From assembly GCA_021299185.1 (NCBI GenBank), contig JAJTHZ010000108.1:1-32216 (forward strand): DNA of 32,216 nucleotides, written 5' to 3'. This DNA comes from Lysobacteraceae bacterium (GTDB taxonomy: Bacteria > Pseudomonadota > Gammaproteobacteria > Xanthomonadales > Ahniellaceae). A program made the position numbers and the translations under genes. The stretch's first letter is position 1. Every line of letters starts with the position of its first letter. The notes beneath the pieces were generated by a model. That model was not told the origin of the DNA and ran no database searches. It saw only the letters and a list, made by a program, of their open reading frames with translations. Shown here piece after piece: positions 7,197 to 14,507 of this stretch.

Positions 7197-8147
7197 TCAG
7201 GGGCACGCCAGTCCGTCAGCGGTGCCGAACCGGCGCAGGCGCAGCTCGCCGGCCAGTCCATCGGCGCGCCGCCAGGCCAGTACCAGGCTGTCGCAATCTG
7301 GGAAGGACAGCCGCGCCTCGCCCCAGGCGCGACGCGTGACCTGCTCTTCGCGGAAGGCGGCACCGAACTGGCCGCCGCCGGTCTCTTCCAGCGGCAGGCG
7401 GGCGCTGCGCTCGCCTTCGGCATAGGTCGCAGCGCCGACCAGGTAGCGCTGCTGGCCGTTCTCGTAGGTGTACCAGGCGAGGAAGACGACGCGCCGGTCG
7501 CCGACCACGAAGAAATCGGCCATCACGCCCTCGCCTTCGCGCGCGGGGTCGAACCAGGTGCCGCCGAGACGCTGCGACAGCGTCGCGCCGTCCGCGCCGA
7601 ACGCCAGCGCGCAGGCCGCGCCGGGTTCGGCGGGCAGGGCCAGCGGCAGCGCGACCCCGGTACCGGGCGCCGTGTAGCGCAGCTCGAACGCACAGTCGTC
7701 GTCGAATGGCGGATCGAGCGGCACGTTGAGCAAGGCGCTGGTCGGCGCATCGATCGGCCCGAACAGGAACACCAGCGGCTGCGCGGAGGCCACCAGGTCG
7801 GGGAACCGCGCGATGCGCCCGGCCTGCAGCACCTGCACCGTGCCGACCCGCGGCTGGCCGCCCAGCGGCGTGAAAGTGAGCAACGCCTGGCCGTCGCCGC
7901 CACTGCACGGCTGGCGCCACAGCGTCAGCCGCAGCCGCCCGCCGCCACCGTCCACGACCTCGCGGCTCGCGCTCGGCCCGACCGGCTGCACGGGCAGGCT
8001 CGACGGCACGCAGCCGGGCGTGAACTCCTTGGCGCCTTCCGCCACCGCGGCGTGCGCGATCGCCGGCGTGAGCAACCAGGCCAGGGCGGCGGGCAGCACC
8101 CAGGGCGCGGCGTTGCGCCGGGGGACGGGAGCGCGGGCAGTGGGCAT
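7197..8147 (-). CDS. Secreted protein of unknown function (GxWFDPxREGEG type)
   Basis: The product has 316 residues and begins with a signal peptide: a basic MPTARAPVPRRN, a hydrophobic core WVLPAALAWLLT, and probable cleavage after AHA at residue 33. The mature part holds a domain with the text GTWFDPAREGEGVMADF, then VFLAWYTYENGQQRYLVGAA. I recognise this as a motif recurring in secreted proteins of Xanthomonadales, of unknown role. Several cysteines (PGCVPS, RQPCSGG, DDDCAFEL, GAACAL, FPDCDS, GLACP) suggest disulfides in the periplasm or outside. ATG 8147 is preferred over the upstream ATG at 8189 because it gives a compact signal peptide. No enzymatic motif is evident. Confidence 0.7.
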   Translation of the reverse strand: MPTARAPVPRRNAAPWVLPAALAWLLTPAIAHAAVAEGAKEFTPGCVPSSLPVQPVGPSASREVVDGGGGRLRLTLWRQPCSGGDGQALLTFTPLGGQPRVGTVQVLQAGRIARFPDLVASAQPLVFLFGPIDAPTSALLNVPLDPPFDDDCAFELRYTAPGTGVALPLALPAEPGAACALAFGADGATLSQRLGGTWFDPAREGEGVMADFFVVGDRRVVFLAWYTYENGQQRYLVGAATYAEGERSARLPLEETGGGQFGAAFREEQVTRRAWGEARLSFPDCDSLVLAWRRADGLAGELRLRRFGTADGLACP

Positions 8148-8257
8148 GGCGGCGATCCGGGCGGGGGGCCCCGATGCTCGGTGCCGCATGCGACAGGCTT
8201 GTTGCAGCAGTCTCCGAGGCCCCGTGCGACAGGTCGCCGGGTCGCGCCGGAAACGCG

Positions 8258-8280
8258 AAGGCCCGCCGGTGGCGGGCCTT
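8258..8280 (-). terminator. Hairpin terminator after tRNA-Gly
   Basis: AAGGCCCGCC (8258-8267) and GGCGGGCCTT (8271-8280) form a perfect 10-bp stem around GGT. It starts seven bases past the tRNA CCA end on the minus strand. The flanking T-run is short, so termination strength is uncertain. Confidence 0.65.
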
Positions 8281-8287
8281 CAGGATC

Positions 8288-8361
8288 TGGAGCGGGTGAT
8301 GGGAATCGAACCCACGCTAGCAGCTTGGGAAGCTGCAGTTCTACCATTGAACTACACCCGC
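8288..8361 (-). tRNA. tRNA-Gly (anticodon CCC)
   Basis: The minus strand gives a full 74-base cloverleaf: acceptor GCGGGTG pairing with CACCCGC, D-arm with AGTTCAATGGTAGAACT, anticodon stem GCAGC/GCTGC around loop TTCCCAA (anticodon CCC, reading GGG), T-arm with GGTTCGATTCC, discriminator T and encoded CCA. It is close to E. coli tRNA-Gly(CCC). It stands alone, and no integration remnant such as a duplicated 3' end is seen beside it. Confidence 0.97.
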
Positions 8362-8415
8362 GGGACCGTCAATTTACCCGTCCCGCCGCCGTCGGGGAAG
8401 GGGCGCGGCACGGGC

Positions 8416-8443
8416 TTGCGGTTCAGGTGGTCCGACCTAGACT
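8416..8443 (+). promoter_or_regulatory. Candidate sigma-70 promoter of the transglutaminase-like gene
   Basis: TTGCGG (8416-8421), a 16-base spacer and TAGACT (8438-8443) precede the GTG start at 8473 by about 30 bases. The placement fits, the match is moderate, and this is a prediction only. Confidence 0.35.
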
Positions 8444-8472
8444 GCGGATCGGATCATGGCGGGGGCGATCGC

Positions 8473-9597
8473 GTGCGGGCATCGTGGGTGTGGGGCGCAC
8501 TGCTGGCCACGCTGGTGGCCGCAGACACCGTGCATGCCGCGGGCGGCGCGCGACCGGCGGCCGACTGGCGACCGATCGTCAGCCCCGCGCAGCAGGTCTT
8601 CCCGGCGCTGCTGATCGCCACCGCCAACCTGCGCGCGCCGGCCGCGCAACCGCCCGACGGCGTGCTGGGCGACCCGCACGGCATGGTCGGCGTGGCGCTG
8701 GCCGCCACCCGCGACGGCCAGCGCGCCCGGGTCAGCATCGAGGCACCCGGACTCGGCGCGCCGTCCAGCATCGAGGTCGTGCTGCCGCGCGCCGGCGACT
8801 GGTACCAGGTGTATCCGACGATGCGCTGGGACTTCGCGCGCCTGCAGGACCAGCGCCGCGCCGCGCCGGCGACGATCGAGTTCGCGGTGGAGGTCGACGG
8901 CCAGCCCGCGACGCGACGCGTGCAGCGCGTGCGCTTGCGCGCGGTCAACGAAGCGCCGTATTCGATCGACGACGACGGCCGGCGCACCGACCTGTCGTGG
9001 ATGTTCGCCGCCTACGTGGACGAGGAGCACCCGCTGGTGCAGCGGATCCTCGGCGAGGCGCTGGCGGCCGGCCACGTGGACCGCTTCGACGGCTACCAGT
9101 CCGGCGACCCGCAGCAGGTGTATCGCCAGGTGTTCGCCGTGTGGCAGGTGCTGGCCCGCCACGGCATGCGCTACTCGTCGATCGCACGCACGTCGGCCGC
9201 GCAGGACGCGGTGCTGTCGCAGTACGTGCGCTTCCTCGACGAAAGCTGGGAGAACCGCCAGGCCAACTGCGTCGACGGCGCGGTGCTGCTGGCGTCGGTA
9301 CTGCGACGGATCGACCTCGACGTGCAACTGGTGCTGGTGCCCGGGCACATGTTCCTCGCCTTCGACCTCGCGCCCGGTGGCGAACGCGCCTATCTCGAGA
9401 CCACGCGCCTCGGCGACGTCGCCGGCAAGGCCGGGCAAGGCGCGCTGCTGCACAACTTCCAGCAGGCGGTGGAGGAAGGCCTGGCGCGCCACGCACAGGC
9501 GCAGGACCGCTTCGGCCGCGCCGACGCGCCGGAGTACCGCATCATCGACATCGACGCCGCGCGCCGGCTCGGCGTGGCGCCGATCGCGATGCGCTGA
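8473..9597 (+). CDS. Secreted transglutaminase-like (papain-fold) protein
   Basis: The product has 374 residues. A hydrophobic N-terminus (VRASWVWGALLATLVAADTVHA) looks like a signal peptide cleaved near residue 22. The C-terminal half contains the fold's Cys-His pair: NCVDGAVLLASVLRR with Cys266, then LVLVPGHMFLAFDL with His292. Earlier text (about residues 30-160) resembles a beta-rich domain with no motif I recognise. Members of this superfamily cleave or cross-link peptides; the substrate here is unknown. There is no in-frame ATG near the start, so GTG 8473 is used, with a weak GGGGGCG ahead. It is transcribed alone, divergent from the tRNA, and ends before a REP cluster. The superfamily is moderately certain, enzymatic activity less so. 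Confidence 0.7.
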   Translation: MRASWVWGALLATLVAADTVHAAGGARPAADWRPIVSPAQQVFPALLIATANLRAPAAQPPDGVLGDPHGMVGVALAATRDGQRARVSIEAPGLGAPSSIEVVLPRAGDWYQVYPTMRWDFARLQDQRRAAPATIEFAVEVDGQPATRRVQRVRLRAVNEAPYSIDDDGRRTDLSWMFAAYVDEEHPLVQRILGEALAAGHVDRFDGYQSGDPQQVYRQVFAVWQVLARHGMRYSSIARTSAAQDAVLSQYVRFLDESWENRQANCVDGAVLLASVLRRIDLDVQLVLVPGHMFLAFDLAPGGERAYLETTRLGDVAGKAGQGALLHNFQQAVEEGLARHAQAQDRFGRADAPEYRIIDIDAARRLGVAPIAMR

Positions 9598-9676
9598 AGC
9601 GAGCCGGCGCGCGCCGGCGAGCCTGTACGCACGGCTCGGGCCATCGCAGGCGCCCGCCGGCGCCGCACGGGCTTTC

Positions 9677-9960
9677 GTAGGAGCCCGCTTGCGGGCGACC
9701 GGCACCTTTCAATCGCACCGCAAGGCGCGAGGTTGTGGTCGCGCGCAAGCGCGCTCCTACGCGGGGCCGCACGGGCTCTCGTAGGAGCCCGCTTGCGGGC
9801 GACCGGCACCTTTCAATCGCACCGCAAAGCGCGAGGCCGCGGTCGCGCGCAAGCGCGCTCCTACGCGGGGCCGCACGCGCTCTCGTAGGAGCCCGCTTGC
9901 GGGCGACCGGCACCTTCAACCGCACCGCGAGGCGCGAGGCCGCGGTCGCGCGCAAGCTCG
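9677..9960. repeat. Three tandem 104-bp units, each a pair of inverted GTAG REPs
   Basis: Each unit has a forward REP starting GTAGGAGCCCGCTTGCGGGC (9677, 9781, 9885), a linker CGGCACCTTTCAATCGCACC, and an inverse REP GGTCGCGCGCAAGCGCGC then TCCTAC (9737, 9841, and a truncated 9943). The period is exactly 104 bases and the copies differ at only a few positions; the last lacks its end. Each unit is a BIME-type REP doublet of the kind mobilised by RAYT transposases. It lies between the convergent transglutaminase-like gene and phoQ and may protect both 3' ends. Confidence 0.9.
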
Positions 9961-9978
9961 CCGCGCCGTTGCCGCGGC

Positions 9979-11454
9979 TCAGCCGGCGGCCAGCACCACC
10001 GTGAAGCGCGCGCCGCCGAGCTCCGGCGAGCGGTCGACCACCAACTCGCCGCGGTGCGCCTTGACGATGTCCTGCACGATCGCCAGCCCGATGCCGTGGC
10101 CCTCCACGCGCTCGTCGCCGCGCACGCCGCGCTGCAGGACGCGTTCGACGTTCTCCGGCGCGATGCCGGGGCCGTCGTCCTCCACCTGCAGTTCGAGCCC
10201 GGCGCGGCGCGCCCCGATCGGCCCCGCGCGGCGCGCGGTCAGCACCACCCGGTGGCCGCACCACTTGAAGGCGTTCTCGAGCAGGTTGCCCAGCAGTTCC
10301 ATCAGGTCGCCGCGCTCGCCGTGGAAGGCGGCGGCGGGATCAACCTCGAACTCGCACAGCACGTTCTTGTCGGCGTACACCTTCTCCAGGCTGCGCACGA
10401 TCTCTTCCGCCGCGGGCCCGATCTCCAGCGCGGCGGCGAAGGTGCTGTGGCCGGAGGTCGCCGCGCGCGAGAGCTGGTAGGCGACGATCTGGTCCATCCG
10501 CGTGACCTGCTCGTCGACCGCCGCGCGCAGGCGCTCGCCGTCCTCGCCGGACTCCAACTGGTTGCGCAGCACGGCCAGCGGGGTCTTGAGCGAATGCGCG
10601 AGGTCGCCGAGCGTGTTGCGGTAGCGCGTGCGCTGCCAGCGCTCGCTCTCGATGAAGCCGTTGAGGGTGCCGGCCAGTCCCTCGAGTTCGCGCGGGTAAT
10701 GCCCGGGCAGGGCCTCGATCTCGCCGCGCTCGACCCTGCCGAGGTCGCGCTCGACGCGACGCAGCGGCGTCAGGCTCCAGCGCAGCACGCCCAACTGCAC
10801 CGCCAGCAGCAGCAGGCCGAGCACCACCACCCAGGTCCACAGCGTGCGCCGGAACACCTGCATCTGGCGCTCCAGCGCGCTCTCGTGCTCGGCGATGTGG
10901 AAGGTCAGGCGCACGCTCTTGCTGCCGTCGCCGTAGGCGTAGTCGACGCCCTGGCTGAACACGTAGACACCGCCGATGTTGGTTTCCACCGGACCGACGA
11001 AGCGCGTCTGGTTGGGCTCCAGTTGCACGTCGAAGGGCAGCTTGCGGCCGAGCGCCGAGGGCGACTCCCAGTTGATGCCCTTGCCGGCCACGCCGGCGTA
11101 CAGCCCCGACTGCGGACGGTCGAACCGCTGGTCGGGCGGGAACTCCGGCAGCACCAGGCGGCCGCTGACGGTGACGTCGGAGCCCGACAGGTAGGACCAG
11201 ACGTAGCCCTGCAGGCGGTCGCGCAGCTGCTGCAGGCTGGACTCGTAGAACGCCTGGTCGAGCGCGAAGCCGGACAGGCCGAGGAAGGCGGCGAGCGCGA
11301 TGCTGGCCGCGGCCAGCGAGCGGGTCTGCAGCGACACCGGCTGGCGCACGCGGCGCGCGTGCGGGCGCGGCGCCGGCGCGGCGCCTTCAGCCGGCGCGTC
11401 GCGCTCGACGCGCAGGTCGCTGGCGCCGCTGCCGGGTTCCGCGCGCAGCCCCAT
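9979..11454 (-). CDS. phoQ: PhoQ-type sensor histidine kinase
   Basis: The product has 491 residues. An unusual 45-residue cytoplasmic N-terminus rich in Pro, Arg and Ala precedes helix 1 (about 47-65). A periplasmic domain follows (66-202), then helix 2 (203-226), a HAMP linker and the PhoQ-style H-box GDLAHSLKTPLAVLRNQLE with His287. The N-box is GNLLENAFKW (389-398), the D-box is EDDGPG (425-430) and the G-box is GHGIGLAIV (452-460). HSLKTPLA, rather than the common HELRTPL, is the PhoQ hallmark. The run of acidic residues used for Mg2+ sensing in enteric PhoQ is not visible, so the ligand may differ. The start lies 8 bases past the phoP stop; a GTG near residue 40 (VSLQTRS) is an alternative. 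Confidence 0.88.
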   Translation of the reverse strand: MGLRAEPGSGASDLRVERDAPAEGAAPAPRPHARRVRQPVSLQTRSLAAASIALAAFLGLSGFALDQAFYESSLQQLRDRLQGYVWSYLSGSDVTVSGRLVLPEFPPDQRFDRPQSGLYAGVAGKGINWESPSALGRKLPFDVQLEPNQTRFVGPVETNIGGVYVFSQGVDYAYGDGSKSVRLTFHIAEHESALERQMQVFRRTLWTWVVVLGLLLLAVQLGVLRWSLTPLRRVERDLGRVERGEIEALPGHYPRELEGLAGTLNGFIESERWQRTRYRNTLGDLAHSLKTPLAVLRNQLESGEDGERLRAAVDEQVTRMDQIVAYQLSRAATSGHSTFAAALEIGPAAEEIVRSLEKVYADKNVLCEFEVDPAAAFHGERGDLMELLGNLLENAFKWCGHRVVLTARRAGPIGARRAGLELQVEDDGPGIAPENVERVLQRGVRGDERVEGHGIGLAIVQDIVKAHRGELVVDRSPELGGARFTVVLAAG

Positions 11455-11462
11455 GCACGCGC

Positions 11463-12143
11463 TCAGGCCGAGCGCGGGATCGCGAAGCGGTAGCCGCGGC
11501 CGCGCACCGTCTCGATCGGCTTGAGCGCGTTCTCCGGGTCGAGCTTCTTGCGCAGGCGCCCGATGAACACCTCGAGCACGTTCGAGTCGCGGTCGAAGTC
11601 CTGCTGGTAGATGTGCTCGGTGAGGTCGGCCTTGGACACCAGTTCGCCGGCATGCAGCACGAGGTACTCGAGCACCTTGTACTCGTAGGAGGTCAGTTCC
11701 ACCGCCGTGCCCTCGACGGTGACCGTCTGCGCGGTGGTGTCCAGCGCGATCGGGCCGCATTCGAGCACCGAGCGCGTCCAGCCCGACGCGCGACGCACCA
11801 GCGCGTTGACCCGAGCCAGCAGTTCCTCCACGTGGAAGGGCTTGACGAGGTAGTCGTCGGCGCCGGTCTTGAGGCCCTCGACCTTGTCCTGCCACGAGGA
11901 GCGCGCGGTCAAGATCAGGATCGGGAATTTCTTGCCCTCCTTGCGCAGCGCGGTAACCAGGTCCATCCCGCTGAGCTTGGGCAGGCCGAGGTCGATCACG
12001 GCGATGTCGACCGGCATCTCCTTGCCGAGGTAGAGGCCCTCCTCGCCGTCACCGGCCACGTCGACCGCGAAACCTTCGCGCTTGAGGCGCGCGGCGAGCG
12101 TCTCGCGGAGCGGGGCTTCGTCTTCCACCAGCAGGATGCGCAT
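11463..12143 (-). CDS. phoP: PhoP-type response regulator
   Basis: The product has 226 residues, starting MRILLVEDEAPLRETL. The receiver has Glu7/Asp8, phospho-acceptor Asp51 in VIDLGLPKLSG, Thr79 and Lys101. The segment SSWQDKVEGLKTGADDYLV closely follows enteric PhoP (ESWQDKVEVLSAGADDYVT). The OmpR-type winged helix follows, ending IETVRGRGYRFAIP. PhoP controls envelope, Mg2+ and antimicrobial-peptide responses in many gammaproteobacteria. It is the middle gene of PepSY-phoP-phoQ, with 10- and 8-base gaps. A GAGAGG Shine-Dalgarno seven bases before the ATG supports start 12143 over upstream ATGs. Confidence 0.93.
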   Translation of the reverse strand: MRILLVEDEAPLRETLAARLKREGFAVDVAGDGEEGLYLGKEMPVDIAVIDLGLPKLSGMDLVTALRKEGKKFPILILTARSSWQDKVEGLKTGADDYLVKPFHVEELLARVNALVRRASGWTRSVLECGPIALDTTAQTVTVEGTAVELTSYEYKVLEYLVLHAGELVSKADLTEHIYQQDFDRDSNVLEVFIGRLRKKLDPENALKPIETVRGRGYRFAIPRSA

Positions 12144-12153
12144 GGTCGTCCTC

Positions 12154-12471
12154 TCAGTCTCGGCGTTCGTCGCCGTCATCGTCGTCGGGGGGCGGCGGCG
12201 GCGGCGTGCGGTCGTTGGCACGGCCGCTGCCGGCGGCCGGCACCGTCACCACCTGCACCCGGCCCTCGCGGGTCAGCACCTTGATCCTATACACCGAGGC
12301 GCGCCCCTGGCGCACCGTCTCGGCGGACAGGATCTTGCCGCCGGTCTCGCGCTGCACGCGGTCGACGGCGTCCTGCAGGCTGATCGCGCGCGGCGCCGCC
12401 GCCGGCGCGGCGGACAGCGCGCCGGCCAGCACGACCAGCAGGATCGCGAGCAGGGTCAGGGGCTTGGACAT
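12154..12471 (-). CDS. Small periplasmic PepSY-domain protein
   Basis: This 105-residue protein has a signal peptide (MSKPLTLLAILLVVLAGALS, cleavage in APAAAP) and one PepSY-like domain at about residues 30-78: ISLQDAVDRVQRETGGKIL, then a YRIKVLTREGRVQVVTV strand pair. The tail is low complexity, with six prolines, four aspartates and a charged end. PepSY modules are thought to bind or inhibit peptidases or report envelope state. As the first gene of the phoPQ operon it is a candidate periplasmic modulator of PhoQ, which is inference from position. The stop is 10 bases before the phoP ATG. Confidence 0.8.
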   Translation of the reverse strand: MSKPLTLLAILLVVLAGALSAAPAAAPRAISLQDAVDRVQRETGGKILSAETVRQGRASVYRIKVLTREGRVQVVTVPAAGSGRANDRTPPPPPPDDDDGDERRD

Positions 12472-12561
12472 GCGTTCAGGGTCGCGGCGACGGCGTTAAT
12501 TGTCCCTGAACCCCGCGCCGGGGGCGACCGTGGCTTCACGCTCCACCGACGCAAATCTCTT

Positions 12562-12587
12562 AAACTTTCAGAACTTCTTGAACGTTT
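12562..12587. promoter_or_regulatory. 26-bp quasi-palindrome upstream of the GbsR-type gene (candidate operator)
   Basis: AAACTTTCAGAAC faces TTCTTGAACGTTT, with AAAC/GTTT outer arms and TTCA/TGAA inner arms pairing (9 of 13 positions). It ends nine bases before the GbsR-type ATG and is AT-rich in a GC-rich genome. Its place and symmetry suit autoregulation by the dimeric regulator that follows, which is inference. It lies in the 125-bp space between the divergent PepSY and GbsR genes. Confidence 0.5.
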
Positions 12588-12596
12588 GGAAGCCCC

Positions 12597-13163
12597 ATGA
12601 CCCTCACGCCCCTGGCCCAGCGCTTCGTCCTGCACTTCGGCGAGATGGGCAGCCGCTGGGGCATCAACCGCACGGTGGGGCAGATCTATGCCGTGCTCTA
12701 CGTCAGCCAGCGCCCGCTGAACGCCGACGAAATGGCCGAGGCGCTGTCGTTCTCGCGCTCGAACGTGAGCATGGGCCTGAAGGAGCTCGAGTCCTGGCGC
12801 CTGGTCCGGCTCGAGCACCAGCCCGGCGACCGGCGCGAGTACTACCGCGCGCCCGACGACGTATGGGCGATCTTCCGCACGCTGGCGGAGGAGCGGCGCA
12901 AGCGCGAGGTCGACCCCACGTTGTCGATGCTGCGTGATGCCCTCCTCGAGACCCCGCAGGGTCCCGAGGATGCACACGCCCAGCGCCGCATGCGCGAAAT
13001 GCACGATCTCATCGAACTGGTCACCGGCTGGTTCAGCGACGTGCAGCGACTGGATGCCGACACCCTCAAGCGCCTGATGCGGATGGGCGCGCGGGTACAG
13101 AAAGTGCTGGAGTTCGGCGACAAGGTGCGGGCCCTGCGGCCCGCGCGCGCGACGAAGGAGTAG
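12597..13163 (+). CDS. GbsR/MarR-family transcriptional regulator
   Basis: The product has 188 residues. The GbsR-family signature is clear at the N-terminus: RFVLHFGEMGSRWGINRTVGQIYAVLY, then the helix-turn-helix ADEMAEALSFSRSNVSMGLKELESW (about residues 42-66) and the wing RLEHQPGDRREYYRA. A helical C-terminal part (about 95-175) probably dimerises. Family members repress small-molecule or respiratory genes. Here it is six bases ahead of cydA on the same strand, so it most likely controls the oxidase genes and itself through the palindrome just upstream. GGAAG with short spacing precedes the ATG. Confidence 0.92.
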   Translation: MTLTPLAQRFVLHFGEMGSRWGINRTVGQIYAVLYVSQRPLNADEMAEALSFSRSNVSMGLKELESWRLVRLEHQPGDRREYYRAPDDVWAIFRTLAEERRKREVDPTLSMLRDALLETPQGPEDAHAQRRMREMHDLIELVTGWFSDVQRLDADTLKRLMRMGARVQKVLEFGDKVRALRPARATKE

Positions 13164-13169
13164 CCGACG

Positions 13170-14507
13170 ATGGACCCGATCCTGCTGGCCCGCGCCCAGT
13201 TCGGCGCCAACATCACCTTCCACATCCTGTTCCCGACGATCACCATCGCGCTGGGCTGGCTGCTGCTGTTCTTCAAGCTGCGGTTCCTGCGCACGCGCGA
13301 CGAGAAGTGGATGGACGCCTACCGCCTGTGGGTGAAGGTATTCGCGCTCTCCTTCGCGCTCGGCGTGGTCAGCGGGATCACGATGTCGTTCCAGTTCGGC
13401 ACCAACTGGCCGGGCTTCATGGAGACGGTGGGCAACATCGCGGGCCCGCTGCTGGCCTACGAGGTGCTGACCGCGTTCTTCCTCGAGGCGACCTTCCTCG
13501 CCATCATGCTGTTCGGCCGCGAACGCGTGGGCGAGCGCATCCACACCATCGCCACCGTGCTGGTGGCGTTCGGCACCACGATGTCGGCGTTCTGGATCCT
13601 GGTGCTCAACAGCTGGATGCAGACCCCGGCCGGCTTCGAGATGCGCGACGGCGTGGCGCACGCCACTGACTGGGGCGCGATCATCTTCAACCCGTCGATG
13701 CCGTACCGCCTGAGCCACATGCTGCTGGCCTCGGGCCTGACCGTGGCGTTCCTGGTGGCCGGCATCTCGGCCTGGCAGTGGCTGCGCGGGCAGCGCACGC
13801 CGGCGGTCGCCGCGGCGCTGCGCACCGGCGTCTGGCTGGGCGTGGTGCTCGCACCGGCGCAGGCCGTGCTGGGCGACCTGCACGGTCTCAACACCTTCGA
13901 ACACCAGCCGGCCAAGGTGGCGGCGATCGAGGGCGTGTGGCAGACCGAGCGCGGCGCGCCGCTGCTGCTGTTCGCCATCCCCGACGAGGAAGCGCGCACC
14001 AACCACGCGGAAATCGGCATCCCGAAACTGGCCAGCCTGATCCTGACCCACGAATTGGACGGCGAGATCCGCGGGCTGGACGAGTTCAAGGGCGAGCATC
14101 CGCCGGTCGCGCCCGTGTTCTGGTCGTTCCGGATCATGGTCGGCATCGGCCTGTTGATGATCGTGCTGTCGGCGTATGCGGCCTGGCGCCTGCGCCGCGG
14201 CGGCGAGCTGCCGCGCTGGACCGCGCGCGCGCTGGTGGCGATGTCGTTCTCCGGCTGGGTGGCGACGGTCGCCGGCTGGTACGTGGCCGAGATCGGCCGC
14301 CAGCCGTGGCTGGTGCACGGGGTGCTGCGCACGGCCGACGCCGCGTCGGAAGTCCCGGCGGCGATGATCGGCACCACCTTCGTGCTGTACCTGCTGCTGT
14401 ATGCGCTGCTGATCGGCGCCTACGTGAGCGTGGTGTTCCACCTCGCGAAGAAGGCGGGCTCGCCGGACGCCGCACCGGTCGCGCGGCCGGAGCCGGCCCA
14501 TGCCTGA
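13170..14507 (+). CDS. cydA: Cytochrome bd-type ubiquinol oxidase subunit I
   Basis: The product has 445 residues with multiple membrane helices. Haem ligands are present: His18 in NITFHILFP, His183 in YRLSHMLLAS and Met323 in FRIMVGIG. The proton-channel glutamates are Glu98 and Glu106 in AYEVLTAFFLEATF, and the GRQPW motif is at 376-380. The quinol (Q) loop is short, as in the cyanide-insensitive CioA type rather than the long-loop E. coli CydA. The complex reduces O2 to water with quinol at the inner membrane without pumping protons. It follows the GbsR-type regulator by six bases and overlaps cydB by eight. It is intact. Confidence 0.96.
   Translation: MDPILLARAQFGANITFHILFPTITIALGWLLLFFKLRFLRTRDEKWMDAYRLWVKVFALSFALGVVSGITMSFQFGTNWPGFMETVGNIAGPLLAYEVLTAFFLEATFLAIMLFGRERVGERIHTIATVLVAFGTTMSAFWILVLNSWMQTPAGFEMRDGVAHATDWGAIIFNPSMPYRLSHMLLASGLTVAFLVAGISAWQWLRGQRTPAVAAALRTGVWLGVVLAPAQAVLGDLHGLNTFEHQPAKVAAIEGVWQTERGAPLLLFAIPDEEARTNHAEIGIPKLASLILTHELDGEIRGLDEFKGEHPPVAPVFWSFRIMVGIGLLMIVLSAYAAWRLRRGGELPRWTARALVAMSFSGWVATVAGWYVAEIGRQPWLVHGVLRTADAASEVPAAMIGTTFVLYLLLYALLIGAYVSVVFHLAKKAGSPDAAPVARPEPAHA

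Noticed and set aside
8288-8361. tRNA-Gly as an integration site for a mobile element
   Set aside because: No duplicated tRNA 3' end, no integrase and no boundary repeats were seen near it.
6675-9680. A 1001-aa rightward frame crossing rimB, the secreted protein and the tRNA
   Set aside because: It runs antisense through known genes and a tRNA and shows no protein family; high-GC artefact.
9677-9960. Evenly spaced repeats as a CRISPR array
   Set aside because: The spacers are nearly identical to one another and the units are REP doublets with a 104-base period; there are no cas genes.
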